From Comamonadaceae bacterium (GTDB lineage: Bacteria; Pseudomonadota; Gammaproteobacteria; Burkholderiales; Burkholderiaceae_C): DNA of 35,063 bases. The first letter of the stretch is position 1; each line of letters begins with the position of its first letter. The notes below the pieces were generated by a model. The model was not told the origin of the DNA and did no database searches. It worked only from the letters and a program-made list of their open reading frames with translations. Made by a program: the position numbers and the translations under genes. Location of the stretch: NCBI GenBank assembly GCA_013297985.1, contig JAAFIY010000029.1, positions 1 to 35,063 of the forward strand. Direction: 5' to 3'. Positions 10,042-18,345 of this stretch are shown piece by piece.

Positions 10042-11001
10042 TTAAGCAGGAAAAAGCGCTGCGCGCAAAGCCGCTGCAGCCGATTGATGGGCCTGCCCCG
10101 CCTCAGGAATAGCGCGGGGCATTTTGATGAATTCGTGGGTGACGCCGGGGTACAGCTCCAACTGCACCGGCACGCCCGCCAGGCGAAAGCGGTCGCCCAG
10201 GCCTAAGCCTTCGTCCACCAGCGGATCACATTCGGCCAAGCCCAGCCAGGCGGGGGCTACGTTGTCAAAACTGTCTGCCACCAGCGGGGCAAAGCGCCAG
10301 TCAAAGCGCTGGGCTTTGTCGGGCGCGTAGTGGTCAAAAAAATAGTCGATGTGGGCTTTGGCCAGCACTGGGCCTGGGGCATAAGTGCGCTGCGAAGGCG
10401 TGTCGCCATCGGGCGAGCAGCCGGGGTAGAAAAGCAACTGCAGCGCCAGCGGCAAGCGGGCGTCGCGGCTGGCCAGCGCCAGTGCGCAGGCCAAGGTGCC
10501 GCCGGCTGAGTCACCGCCCACCGCCAAGCGCAGTGGGTTGATTTGCAGCGCCGCCCCAACCGGGCCATGCAGCGCTTGCAAGGCGGCCCAGCAGTCGTCA
10601 AACGCGGTGGGAAAGCGGTGCTCAGGCGCCAGCCGATAAGCCAGCGAAATCACTTGCGCACCGCTCAGCGCGGCCAGCCGAGCGCACAGCGCATGGTGGC
10701 TGTCTAGGCTGCCAATGGTGAAGCCGCCGCCGTGCATGTAAAGCAGCGTGGGCTGCGGCCCCGCTGCCTCAGTCGGCCGATACAGCCGCGCATCCAGCGC
10801 TGCACCCAGCGCACCGGGCAAGGTAATGGGCCGCACCTGGGCCAGCGGCGGCGCGGGGGTTTCGAGCACACCCGCGCCCTTGTCGTAAGCCGCTCGGGCG
10901 GCTTGCGGCGACAGGGTGTACATGGGCGCATGCCCGGTGCGCTCCATGGCCTGCACCACGCGCAGCATGGCGGGCGTCAGGCGCTGCAGATGCGCCGGCA
11001 T
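10042..11001 (-). CDS. HSL-family alpha/beta hydrolase (esterase/lipase)
   Basis: Probable cytoplasmic carboxylesterase of the hormone-sensitive-lipase family (bacterial family IV). With the start at 11001 the protein has 319 residues. HGGG at 90-93 builds the oxyanion hole, the nucleophile is Ser165 in GDSAG, and Asp259 (AECDPL) and His289 (THEF) complete the triad. The frame could also begin at an ATG at 11070, but that would overlap the ATG of the divergent dehydrogenase gene and add a tail without family resemblance. No clear ribosome-binding site is seen for either. Followed closely by the thioesterase-GNAT gene. The natural ester is unknown. Confidence 0.9.
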   Translation of the reverse strand: MPAHLQRLTPAMLRVVQAMERTGHAPMYTLSPQAARAAYDKGAGVLETPAPPLAQVRPITLPGALGAALDARLYRPTEAAGPQPTLLYMHGGGFTIGSLDSHHALCARLAALSGAQVISLAYRLAPEHRFPTAFDDCWAALQALHGPVGAALQINPLRLAVGGDSAGGTLACALALASRDARLPLALQLLFYPGCSPDGDTPSQRTYAPGPVLAKAHIDYFFDHYAPDKAQRFDWRFAPLVADSFDNVAPAWLGLAECDPLVDEGLGLGDRFRLAGVPVQLELYPGVTHEFIKMPRAIPEAGQAHQSAAAALRAALFPA

Positions 11002-11068
11002 GCGGGCGGAAACAGTTGGTGGCACAGTCACGGCCTGCACTTTACAAAACCCAAATCGCCGCCCCGCC

Positions 11069-12268
11069 ATGCCGCAAATTTTCTACATCACCCAGGTTCA
11101 ATTTGACTTTGGCGCCATCAGCACCTTGAAGGCGGAGTGCGACCGCGTGGGCATCAGCCGCCCGCTGGTGATTTCTGACGCGGGCGTGCGCGCCGCTGGC
11201 GTGCTGCAAAAAGCGCTGGACGCCCTGGGTGCCCTGCCCGTGGCGGTATTTGACGCCACCCCCAGCAACCCCACCGAAGCCGCCGTGCGCGCCGCTGCCG
11301 CCGCCTACGCCGCCCACAAAGCCGACGGCCTGATTGCCGTGGGCGGCGGCAGCAGCATCGACTGCGCCAAAGGCGTGGCCATTGCCGCCACCCACCCCGG
11401 GCCGCTGGCCCACTACGCCACCATTGAAGGCGGCAGCCCGCGCATCAGCGACGCAGTGGCGCCCTTGATTGCCGTGCCCACCACCAGCGGCACCGGGTCT
11501 GAAGTGGCCCGTGGCGCCATCTTGATCGTGGACGACGGCCGCAAGCTGGGTTTTCACAGCTGGCACATCGTGCCCAAGGCCGCCATTTGCGATCCTGATT
11601 TAACCCTGGGCCTGCCGCCGCTGCTGACAGCCGCCACCGGCATGGACGCCATAGCGCATTGCATCGAAACCTTCCTCACAGCCGCGTTCAACCCCCCGGC
11701 CGACGGCATTGCGCTAGACGGCCTGACCCGCGGCTGGGCCCACATTGAAGCCGCCACCCGCAACGGCCAAGACCGCGAAGCCCGCCGCCAATTGATGAGC
11801 GCCAGCATGCAAGGCGCCATGGCGTTCCAAAAAGGGCTGGGCTGCGTGCATTCGCTATCGCACAGCTTGGGCGGCGTCAACCCGCGCCTGCACCACGGCA
11901 CCTTAAACGCCATGTTTTTGCCAGCGGTGCTGCGGTTTAACGCGGGTGCTGAAAGCGTGCAAGCCGACCACCGGCTGCAGCGCATGGCGCAGGCGATGGG
12001 CTTGGCGAGCTGGCCAGGGTCAGGTTCAACAGAAAAAACGGCCACAGCACCCTATTTTTCTGCGCAAGCTGCTGCAGATTTGATAGCAAACGCCATCACC
12101 GAACGCAACGCGGCCCTGGGCCTGCCCAGCGGCTTGGGGGCGATGGGCGTGACGGCGGCAGACTTTGATCGGGTGATTGCCGGGGCGTTGGCGGATCATT
12201 GCCATAAGACCAATCCGCGGGGGGCGAGTGGGGGCGACTATCTACAAATGTTGGGGGAAAGCCTTTAA
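11069..12268 (+). CDS. Iron-containing (type III) alcohol dehydrogenase
   Basis: NAD(P)-dependent alcohol dehydrogenase of the Fe-ADH family, 399 residues. The nucleotide-binding GGGSS is at 92-96 and PTTSGTGSE at about 137-145. Metal ligands are Asp193 and His197 (GMDAIAHCIE), His261 and the HH pair at 275-276 (GCVHSLSHSLGGVNPRLHHG). The frame is open upstream to 10916, but MPQIFYITQ at 11069 fits the family start. Residues about 326-341 are encoded by a copy of the 46-nt dispersed repeat, in a stretch of the C-terminal helical domain between two normally adjacent helices. Substrate unknown; lies divergent to the esterase gene, with 67 nt between the starts. Confidence 0.92.
   Translation: MPQIFYITQVQFDFGAISTLKAECDRVGISRPLVISDAGVRAAGVLQKALDALGALPVAVFDATPSNPTEAAVRAAAAAYAAHKADGLIAVGGGSSIDCAKGVAIAATHPGPLAHYATIEGGSPRISDAVAPLIAVPTTSGTGSEVARGAILIVDDGRKLGFHSWHIVPKAAICDPDLTLGLPPLLTAATGMDAIAHCIETFLTAAFNPPADGIALDGLTRGWAHIEAATRNGQDREARRQLMSASMQGAMAFQKGLGCVHSLSHSLGGVNPRLHHGTLNAMFLPAVLRFNAGAESVQADHRLQRMAQAMGLASWPGSGSTEKTATAPYFSAQAAADLIANAITERNAALGLPSGLGAMGVTAADFDRVIAGALADHCHKTNPRGASGGDYLQMLGESL
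12045..12090 (-). repeat. 46-nt repeat, copy 2, inside the alcohol dehydrogenase gene
   Basis: Read on the minus strand from 12090: TTTGCTAT, then a 7-nt loop, then GCAGC (first hairpin partly decayed from ATAGC), then CTTGCGC and, after the same spacing as copy 1, GGGTGCTG. The 46-nt length is identical to copies 1, 6 and 7. It is read through without a stop by the host gene. Confidence 0.75.
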
Positions 12269-12328
12269 GTATTGCAGTCTTTTGTGGTGTCGCCAAAAAA
12301 TCGGCAAATTGAGCTCTTTTAGTACCCC

Positions 12329-13132
12329 ATGATTAAGACCATCACCATCCGACAGTGGAAAGATCTGTTGAAACTAGAAGTCGAATGGCCGATGGACGTG
12401 TATCGAGGCCAAGCGAATGCCGATTGGACTTTGGAGACCGCCTATCGTCGAGCCCTCGTCAATTGCGGGCTGTTGCGCGAGGCCGCTGATACTGAGCACT
12501 GGGTGCTACGCGATTTTCGTCGTGGTGCGGGCCGCTACCTGACCAGATGCCCCGACGAAACCGACTATATTGGATGGCTGTCGCTGATGCAGCACCACGG
12601 AACGCCGACCAGACTCCTCGATTTCACGCGTTCATTTTACGTTGCCTGTTACTTCTCCTTGATGGACGCTACCGGCGACTCTGTTGTTTGGGCGGTAGAT
12701 CCGTTCTATTTGTACGACGTGATGGATCGCGTTTTTGACGTTGAGCGGCAGGGACTGCGAGACGAATGGGATGATTTGTGCGTCAGTAAATCAAATGAGT
12801 ACTTGGCAACGCTCCTCAAAACCGGAAATTCGTACAAACGACAAAAGGTAATAAAAGGGATTGTTCCAGTTCAACCCTTTAATCTCCATGAGCGTCTATC
12901 CGCTCAGCAAGGGCTCTTTCTAATGCCGCTGGATGTTGAGCTTGATTTTCTTGCAAATTTACAGCCGTTTTGGAGTAAAGGAGAGTATCCAATTAAGAAA
13001 ATGGTGCTCAAGCGGCAAATGAGATTAGATGCCCTGGCGCACCTGCGAGAAATGAACATCACAGCGGAGACATTGTTTCCGGGCATCGATGGTTTTGCCA
13101 GATCCCTGCTGCACCGACAGATGGTCATTTAG
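12329..13132 (+). CDS. FRG-domain protein
   Basis: A 267-residue protein whose N-terminal two thirds match the FRG domain pattern: DVYRGQ near residues 23-28, LMQHHGTPTRLLDFT at about 86-100 followed by FYVACYFS, and the later LHERLSAQQGLFLMP near 190-206. The biochemical activity of the domain is not established to my knowledge; such genes are scattered in accessory regions of many bacteria and phages. No membrane segment or second domain is seen. The gene is more AT-rich than both neighbours and stands alone between an alcohol dehydrogenase gene and a convergent lipase gene, consistent with lateral gain. No good ribosome-binding site precedes the ATG. Confidence 0.85.
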   Translation: MIKTITIRQWKDLLKLEVEWPMDVYRGQANADWTLETAYRRALVNCGLLREAADTEHWVLRDFRRGAGRYLTRCPDETDYIGWLSLMQHHGTPTRLLDFTRSFYVACYFSLMDATGDSVVWAVDPFYLYDVMDRVFDVERQGLRDEWDDLCVSKSNEYLATLLKTGNSYKRQKVIKGIVPVQPFNLHERLSAQQGLFLMPLDVELDFLANLQPFWSKGEYPIKKMVLKRQMRLDALAHLREMNITAETLFPGIDGFARSLLHRQMVI

Positions 13133-13133
13133 T

Positions 13134-13178
13134 GGCCTCCGAACATCTCATTGGGCTGTTGCGGAGTTCGTGCAGGCC
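13134..13178. terminator. Imperfect hairpin between convergent FRG and patatin genes
   Basis: GGCCT (13134-13138) pairs with AGGCC (13174-13178), and inside it CGAAC (13140-13144) pairs with GTTCG (13166-13170). It fills the 51-nt gap between the two convergent stop codons and is followed by AAAAG on the plus strand. A possible bidirectional terminator, not a canonical one. Confidence 0.35.
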
Positions 13179-13183
13179 AAAAG

Positions 13184-14281
13184 TTAAAGTGTCTCCACCC
13201 GCCCCAAATCCGGCCGCGCCAACCAATCCGCAAACTCATCCGCCAACTGCTTTGAAGCTGCGGTGGCGGCGCTCCAAGCCTTCACCCGCCCCGCCAAATC
13301 ATTGCCAAAGCGGGTGAAATCTTGCCGATCAGGCAGCTTGGCACCGGGCAACGTGGCCACCCAGGCGGGGTCAGGGGCCAGCACCAGCACATTGGCCAGC
13401 GCGGGGCTGGCGCGGTGGCGCCATTTGAGGGCTTTGTCCAGCCAGCCGGGCACCACGCTTTTTTGGAAGTGGGGGTACAGCACCAGGCTTTGTTGGCCAT
13501 CTGCGCCTTGGGGCATGCGGGCGTAGTTCAGGTGCAGGTGGTAGTCGGTCAGGCCGCCGTCCCAATAGGCGCCGGGCGGGGCACCATCAATGTCGCGCAC
13601 GCTGCGCAGCACAAAGGGGATGCTGCAGCTGGCTTGTAGTGCGTCGGCAAAGTTGGCGGCAGTCAGCTCGATGTGGCGGCTGCGGTAGTCAGTCAGCGGA
13701 AACGGCGGCGGCGTGTGTTGGGCCGAGAACACCACGCGCTCGAGCCAAGCGCCCATGGCGCGGCGGTTGACGGTGTTGGTGATAAAGGCGCCCAGGTAGC
13801 CCACCGGCATGCGCAACGGCGTTTCGCGCGCCAGCACATGGCGGCCGCGGCTGGTGATGATGTGCAGGTGGCGGCGGGGGTGGTTCAGCACATCGGCCAC
13901 GCGGCCTTGGTAAAACTCACGCAGGCCGGCTGAAAAGCGCTCTGAAATGTGATCGGGCGTGGGCCGCTTTTTGCCGGGTGGCACTTCGTAGTCTTGGTGG
14001 ATGTATTCGTGCTCCAGCCGCACAAAAGCGGCTACGCACTGGGGCAAGCAAGCGGTGGCCATGCGCCAGGCGCCAATGGATGCGCCCAACAGATGCACCG
14101 GGTGGGTGCTGTCGGCCAGCCAATGGCCAAAAATAAAGCGATCCAGCGGGCCGAGGATCAAGCCTTTGGGCCCACCAGCCGCACCTGCCAGGGCACCAAT
14201 GTGCTGCGGCAGCAAGCCGTGGCGGGCAATGTGCGCCCGGGCGGCGGGCCCGGCATACAGGCGCAAGGCGCGTTCAGACAT
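13184..14281 (-). CDS. Patatin-like phospholipase/acyl hydrolase
   Basis: A 365-residue patatin-fold lipid acyl hydrolase. The oxyanion-hole motif GGPKG is at 36-40, the nucleophile is Ser68 in GASIG (66-70), and the catalytic Asp is about residue 241 in YWDGGLTDYH. These make up the Ser-Asp dyad of the family. No signal peptide or membrane helix is visible, so it is probably cytoplasmic or peripherally membrane-bound. The HDOD gene lies upstream on the same strand, 27 nt away. Its substrate is unknown. Confidence 0.9.
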   Translation of the reverse strand: MSERALRLYAGPAARAHIARHGLLPQHIGALAGAAGGPKGLILGPLDRFIFGHWLADSTHPVHLLGASIGAWRMATACLPQCVAAFVRLEHEYIHQDYEVPPGKKRPTPDHISERFSAGLREFYQGRVADVLNHPRRHLHIITSRGRHVLARETPLRMPVGYLGAFITNTVNRRAMGAWLERVVFSAQHTPPPFPLTDYRSRHIELTAANFADALQASCSIPFVLRSVRDIDGAPPGAYWDGGLTDYHLHLNYARMPQGADGQQSLVLYPHFQKSVVPGWLDKALKWRHRASPALANVLVLAPDPAWVATLPGAKLPDRQDFTRFGNDLAGRVKAWSAATAASKQLADEFADWLARPDLGRVETL

Positions 14282-14308
14282 GCGTCGCGGTAAGTCCAGT
14301 GAGCGCCG

Positions 14309-15151
14309 TCAGGCCTTCAGCGGGGCCAGGTCAGACGCGCCTTGCGAGGCGTGCCAATCAATCGGGTCTTGCTGCAGCACCATGTCGATGTCCATGCCCA
14401 GCGTTAGGCCCACCACATCGGGGAAGGTGGTGGCCATTTGGCGTTCGCTCAAGTTGGCCTCTAACGCTCGGGTGCGCCAGGTGGCTAGGTGCAGCACGGC
14501 GGCCAGGGGCTCGAACACTTCGCTGTCCAGCGGTGCGCCGTGGTGGGCCACGGCTTCAACCAACAGGGGCGGCAGGCCCCATTGGCGCAGCAGTTCGGCG
14601 CTGATTTCGGGGTAGCTCAAGCTCAAAGCGCGGGCCTCGGCCTTTTGGCGGCGCGGGTCTAGCGGGCCAATTCGCTCGATCAGCTCAGGCCGCTTGGGCC
14701 AGCTGTCCATGTGCGCTACCAGCGGCAGTTCGCCCACGGCATGCAGCAGCCCCGCGCTGTAAGCCAACCCGGGGTTGATCTTGAGCGCGCCCGCAAAGCT
14801 GCGGCACACCTTGGCGGTGTTCACGCTGTAGCGCACAAAGTTGGCCAGTGGCAGTGCGGCGCCCAGCCGCAGCGCGGCGGTGCTGGTGGCTTGGCCTGCT
14901 AGGTCACGAACCTGTTGGCCGCCCAGCAGCGCCAAGGCCTCGGCCACGCTGGAAACCTCTCCACGCACGGGCGAAGTCGGCGCATTGGCCATCCGCAACA
15001 GACGCAGCACCAAGCCGGGGTCAGTGGCTAGGTATTGATGCAGGCGGCGCAGCGACAACTCTGGCCGCGCCAGCTCAGCCACCACCAGTGCCACCCCGCG
15101 CGGGGCGCTGGGCACCACCAGATCGGGTTGGGCAAGGTCGGCAACAAGCAT
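14309..15151 (-). CDS. HDOD-domain signalling protein
   Basis: A 280-residue protein made almost entirely of an HDOD domain, a degenerate relative of HD phosphohydrolases linked to signalling and regulation. Visible family features are LHQYLATDPGLVLRLLRMAN near residue 37-56, the VAEALALLG helix, GLLHAVGELPL and the later LLRQWGLPPLLVEAVAHH. There is no attached EAL or receiver domain. The metal-binding HD pair is not evident, as expected. The gene diverges from the GbsR-cydAB unit across 251 nt and is followed by the patatin-like gene. Confidence 0.88.
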   Translation of the reverse strand: MLVADLAQPDLVVPSAPRGVALVVAELARPELSLRRLHQYLATDPGLVLRLLRMANAPTSPVRGEVSSVAEALALLGGQQVRDLAGQATSTAALRLGAALPLANFVRYSVNTAKVCRSFAGALKINPGLAYSAGLLHAVGELPLVAHMDSWPKRPELIERIGPLDPRRQKAEARALSLSYPEISAELLRQWGLPPLLVEAVAHHGAPLDSEVFEPLAAVLHLATWRTRALEANLSERQMATTFPDVVGLTLGMDIDMVLQQDPIDWHASQGASDLAPLKA

Positions 15152-15317
15152 GGGTCGATTATGCGGAACAGACGGTTCAATGCGTCAGTTGGGATTGCAC
15201 GGGTTGTGAGAAGCCGCACGGCCAGGGCCAAACCCATCGGCTAGTCCGGCCCGGGCCGACCCGCCCCGCCCCTCCGCCCCCCGCAGTCCCCCTACCCACG
15301 GCCTGTATGGGCATTTG

Positions 15318-15340
15318 CTGAATTTTCAGTAATTTCTGAA
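15318..15340. promoter_or_regulatory. Alternating CTGAA/TTCAG half-sites upstream of the GbsR-cydAB unit
   Basis: CTGAA (15318-15322), TTCAG (15325-15329) and CTGAA (15336-15340) form two overlapping inverted repeats in an AT-rich patch, about 60 nt before the regulator start. This is a likely operator, most simply for autoregulation by the GbsR/MarR protein. The rest of the 15152-15402 gap is GC-rich and shows no gene. Confidence 0.45.
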
Positions 15341-15402
15341 CGTTTCGGTAAAACTGCCGTCTGACACGCATCGACGGAAACCCACCAGCCACAAGGAAAG
15401 CC

Positions 15403-15969
15403 ATGACCCCTTCCCTCACGCCCCTGGTTCGCAGCTTTGTGTCGCACTTCGGTGAAATGGGCAGCCGTTGGGGCATCAACCGCACGGTGGGGCAGATCTA
15501 TGCCCTCATTTACGTCAGTGCCCAGCCCTTAAACGCCGACGAAATTTCTGAGGCGTTGGAGTTCAGCCGCAGCAACGTCAGCATGGGCTTAAAAGAGTTG
15601 CAGGCGTGGCGCTTGGTGCACCTGCGCCACATCAGCGGCGACCGGCGCGAATACTTTGAAGCACCGGCTGACGCGTGGGAGGTGTTTCGCACCCTGGCCG
15701 AAGAGCGCCGGCGCCGCGAGATTGAACCCACCTTGTCGATGCTGCGCAACGCGCTGCTGGAAGAACCCGGCACACCCGAAGACCGCTATGCGCAAGGCCG
15801 CATGCGCGGCATGCACGATTTGATCGAGCTGATGACCACCTGGTTTGACGACGTGCAGCGCTTGGACGTGGACACCCTGAAGCAACTCATGTCGATGGGC
15901 GCCAAGGTGCAGCGGCTATTGGAGCTCAAAGACAAGATCAAGCTGGTGCCTGGCGGCAAAGGAGCTTAA
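15403..15969 (+). CDS. GbsR/MarR-family transcriptional regulator
   Basis: A 188-residue winged-helix regulator of the GbsR type: a helix-turn-helix around LNADEISEALEFSRSNVSMGLKEL (about residues 44-67), a wing with VHLRHISGDRREYFEA, and a long helical C-terminal part for dimerisation. AAGGAAAG precedes the ATG by a suitable distance. The stop lies 4 nt before cydA, so it is part of the cydAB operon and most likely controls it. The inducing signal is unknown. In betaproteobacteria such regulators next to bd oxidase genes are common. Confidence 0.9.
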   Translation: MTPSLTPLVRSFVSHFGEMGSRWGINRTVGQIYALIYVSAQPLNADEISEALEFSRSNVSMGLKELQAWRLVHLRHISGDRREYFEAPADAWEVFRTLAEERRRREIEPTLSMLRNALLEEPGTPEDRYAQGRMRGMHDLIELMTTWFDDVQRLDVDTLKQLMSMGAKVQRLLELKDKIKLVPGGKGA

Positions 15970-15973
15970 AGAC

Positions 15974-17344
15974 ATGGACGCACTGCTTTTAGCGCGCGCA
16001 CAGTTCGCCGCCAACATCACCTTTCACATTCTGTTTCCCACCATCACCATTGCGTTGGGGTGGGCCTTGCTGTTCATGCGGCTGCGCTGGCTGCGCACCC
16101 GGGACGACGGCTGGCTGATGGCCTACCGCTTTTGGACCAAGGTGTTTGCGCTGACCTTTGCGTTGGGCGTGGTCAGCGGCATCGTCATGAGCTTTCAGTT
16201 CGGCACCAACTGGCCGGGCTTTATGGAGCGCGCGGGCAATGTGGCCGGGCCGCTGCTGGGCTACGAGGTGTTAACCGCGTTTTTCTTGGAAGCCACCTTC
16301 TTGGGCGTGATGCTGTTTGGCCACGGCCGAGTGAGCGAAAGGGCCCACCTGATCGCCACCTTCTTGGTAGCCTTTGGCACCACCATGAGCGCGTTTTGGA
16401 TCTTGGCGCTGAACAGCTGGATGCACACCCCCGCTGGAGTGGAGCTGCGCGGCGGTGAGTTCTTTGTGCTGAGCTGGTTTGAGGTGATTTTTAACCCCAG
16501 CTTTCCCTATCGGCTGGTGCACACCTTGCTAGCCAGCGGGCTCACCGTAGCGTTTGTGCTGGCGGGTGTGAGCGCTTGGCAGCTGCTGCGCGGCAAAGCC
16601 AACGCCAGCACGCCCAAGTCCATGCGCCTGGGGCTGACAGTGGGCGCAATCTTGATTCCGCTGCAAATTCTGGCGGGCGACATGCACGGCTTGAACACCC
16701 TGCAACACCAGCCCGCCAAAGTGGCAGCCATGGAAGGCCTGTGGGACACCGAACGTGGCGTTCCGCTGCTGCTGTTTGCAGTGCCTGATGAAAAAGCCCG
16801 CACCAACCACTTTGAAATCGGCGTGCCCAATGGCGCCAGCCTGATCTTGAAGCACGACCCGCAAGGCGAAATCAAAGGCTTGAACGAATTCAAAGGCGCC
16901 CATCCGCCGGTGGCGCCGGTGTTCTACGCGTTTCGCTTGATGGTGGGTGTGGGCATGCTGATGCTGCTGTGCAGTTGGCTGGGGTTATGGCTGCTGCGCA
17001 GGCGGGGTTGGCAAGCCAGCGCCCTGCCCCGGCCTTTGCTGTGGGGCCTGGCGGGCATGACCTTTTCAGGTTGGGTGGCTACCCTATCGGGCTGGTATGT
17101 CACAGAAATCGGCCGCCAGCCGTACATGGTGTACGGCTTGTTGCGGGTGGACCAGGTGGCGTCGAATGTGCCCTCACCCTACATCGCGTTTACCTTGGCG
17201 ATGTACATCACGGTGTACGTCGCGCTGCTGGCGGCCTACATCAGCGTCGTCAAACACATGGCTGAAAAGCCGGTGGACATGCCCGCGCTGCCCGGTGCCC
17301 CGCAACCAGCGCCGGTGCGCCATTCAACCGGGGCGCAGGCATGA
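15974..17344 (+). CDS. cydA: Cytochrome bd-type ubiquinol oxidase subunit I (CIO-like)
   Basis: Subunit I of the membrane quinol oxidase that reduces O2 to water. The 456-residue protein has many membrane helices. His18 (NITFHILFP) and His183 (YRLVHTLL) match the heme ligands His19 and His186 of E. coli; Glu98 and Glu106 in GYEVLTAFFLEATFLG match Glu99 and Glu107. Lys249 and Glu254 (KVAAMEGLW) match the quinol-loop residues Lys252 and Glu257. The quinol loop is short, as in the cyanide-insensitive CioA group. The GRQP motif near the C-terminus is present. The stop overlaps the cydB start (ATGA). Confidence 0.95.
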   Translation: MDALLLARAQFAANITFHILFPTITIALGWALLFMRLRWLRTRDDGWLMAYRFWTKVFALTFALGVVSGIVMSFQFGTNWPGFMERAGNVAGPLLGYEVLTAFFLEATFLGVMLFGHGRVSERAHLIATFLVAFGTTMSAFWILALNSWMHTPAGVELRGGEFFVLSWFEVIFNPSFPYRLVHTLLASGLTVAFVLAGVSAWQLLRGKANASTPKSMRLGLTVGAILIPLQILAGDMHGLNTLQHQPAKVAAMEGLWDTERGVPLLLFAVPDEKARTNHFEIGVPNGASLILKHDPQGEIKGLNEFKGAHPPVAPVFYAFRLMVGVGMLMLLCSWLGLWLLRRRGWQASALPRPLLWGLAGMTFSGWVATLSGWYVTEIGRQPYMVYGLLRVDQVASNVPSPYIAFTLAMYITVYVALLAAYISVVKHMAEKPVDMPALPGAPQPAPVRHSTGAQA

Positions 17345-18345
17345 ACAGCATCGACTGGGGCTATGTGCTGCCCATTGCGTTTATGGGCCTCATGGGGCTG
17401 GCGATGCTGGCTTATGTGGTGCTGGACGGTTATGACTTGGGCGTGGGCCTGCTGCTGCACCGCGCCACGCCCGCGCAACGCGACACCATGATCGCCAGCA
17501 TCGGCCCCTTCTGGGACGCCAATGAGACTTGGCTGGTACTGGGCGTGGGCATCTTGCTGATTGCTTTTCCCAAAGCCCACGGCATGGTGTTGCAGGCGCT
17601 GTATTTGCCGGTGGCGCTGATGCTGATGGGCCTCATCTTGCGCGGCGTGGCGTTTGACTTTCGGGTGAAGGCGCAAGACCGCTGGCAGCCGCTGTGGAAC
17701 TGGGCTTTTTGGGCGGGCAGCGGCATTGCGGCCAGCGCACAAGGCTGGATGCTGGGACGCTACATCACCGGCTTTGCCAGCGGCTGGGAGTACACCGCCT
17801 TTGCTGGCGCGATTGCGGTGCTGCTGCCTGCGGCCTATGTGCTGCTGGGCGCCTGCTGGCTGGTGATGAAGACCGAGGGTGACTTGCAAAAGCTCGCGGT
17901 GCGCTGGGCCCAACTGGCCTGGGCGCCCGTGGTGTTGGGCATGGCCTTGATTTCATTGGCCACGCCCTGGGTGAGCGAAACCGTGCGCGATCGGTGGTTC
18001 ACCATGCCTGCGCTAATTGCGCTGGCACCGATTCCCTTGGCCACGCTGGGCGCGCTCTTGGGCGTGCGGGCCACCTTGCGCAGCCCGCTGGTGTTGGGGC
18101 GCTTGTGCGCGGTTCCATTTTTTGCAGTGGTGGCCGTGTTTGTGCTGGGCGCCTTTGGCTTGGCCTACAGCCTGTGGCCCTTTGTGGTGATGGACCGCCT
18201 CACCTTGTGGCAAGCCGCCAGCGCACCCGAGGCGCTGGCTGTGATCGCCGTGGGCTGCGCCATCACCGTGCCCACCATCGTGGGCTACACCATCTTTAGC
18301 TACCGGGTGTTTGGCGGCAAGGTACGACCGTTGAGCTATGCCTGA
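17341..18345 (+). CDS. cydB: Cytochrome bd-type ubiquinol oxidase subunit II
   Basis: Subunit II of the bd oxidase, 334 residues with about eight to nine hydrophobic helices. Family motifs are DGYDLGVG at 29-36 and GPFWDANETWL at 55-65. The start overlaps the cydA stop, which suggests equimolar synthesis. No cydX-like small gene follows: the next gene is convergent, and its stop lies inside the last 10 nt of cydB. No cydDC exporter genes are in the window, consistent with the CIO type, which often lacks them locally. Confidence 0.95.
   Translation: MNSIDWGYVLPIAFMGLMGLAMLAYVVLDGYDLGVGLLLHRATPAQRDTMIASIGPFWDANETWLVLGVGILLIAFPKAHGMVLQALYLPVALMLMGLILRGVAFDFRVKAQDRWQPLWNWAFWAGSGIAASAQGWMLGRYITGFASGWEYTAFAGAIAVLLPAAYVLLGACWLVMKTEGDLQKLAVRWAQLAWAPVVLGMALISLATPWVSETVRDRWFTMPALIALAPIPLATLGALLGVRATLRSPLVLGRLCAVPFFAVVAVFVLGAFGLAYSLWPFVVMDRLTLWQAASAPEALAVIAVGCAITVPTIVGYTIFSYRVFGGKVRPLSYA

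Noticed and set aside
9179..10045. Plus-strand frame of 288 residues opposite the thioesterase-GNAT gene
   Set aside because: Antisense shadow, rich in His/Gln/Gly without domain features; the minus-strand frame carries two recognisable domains.
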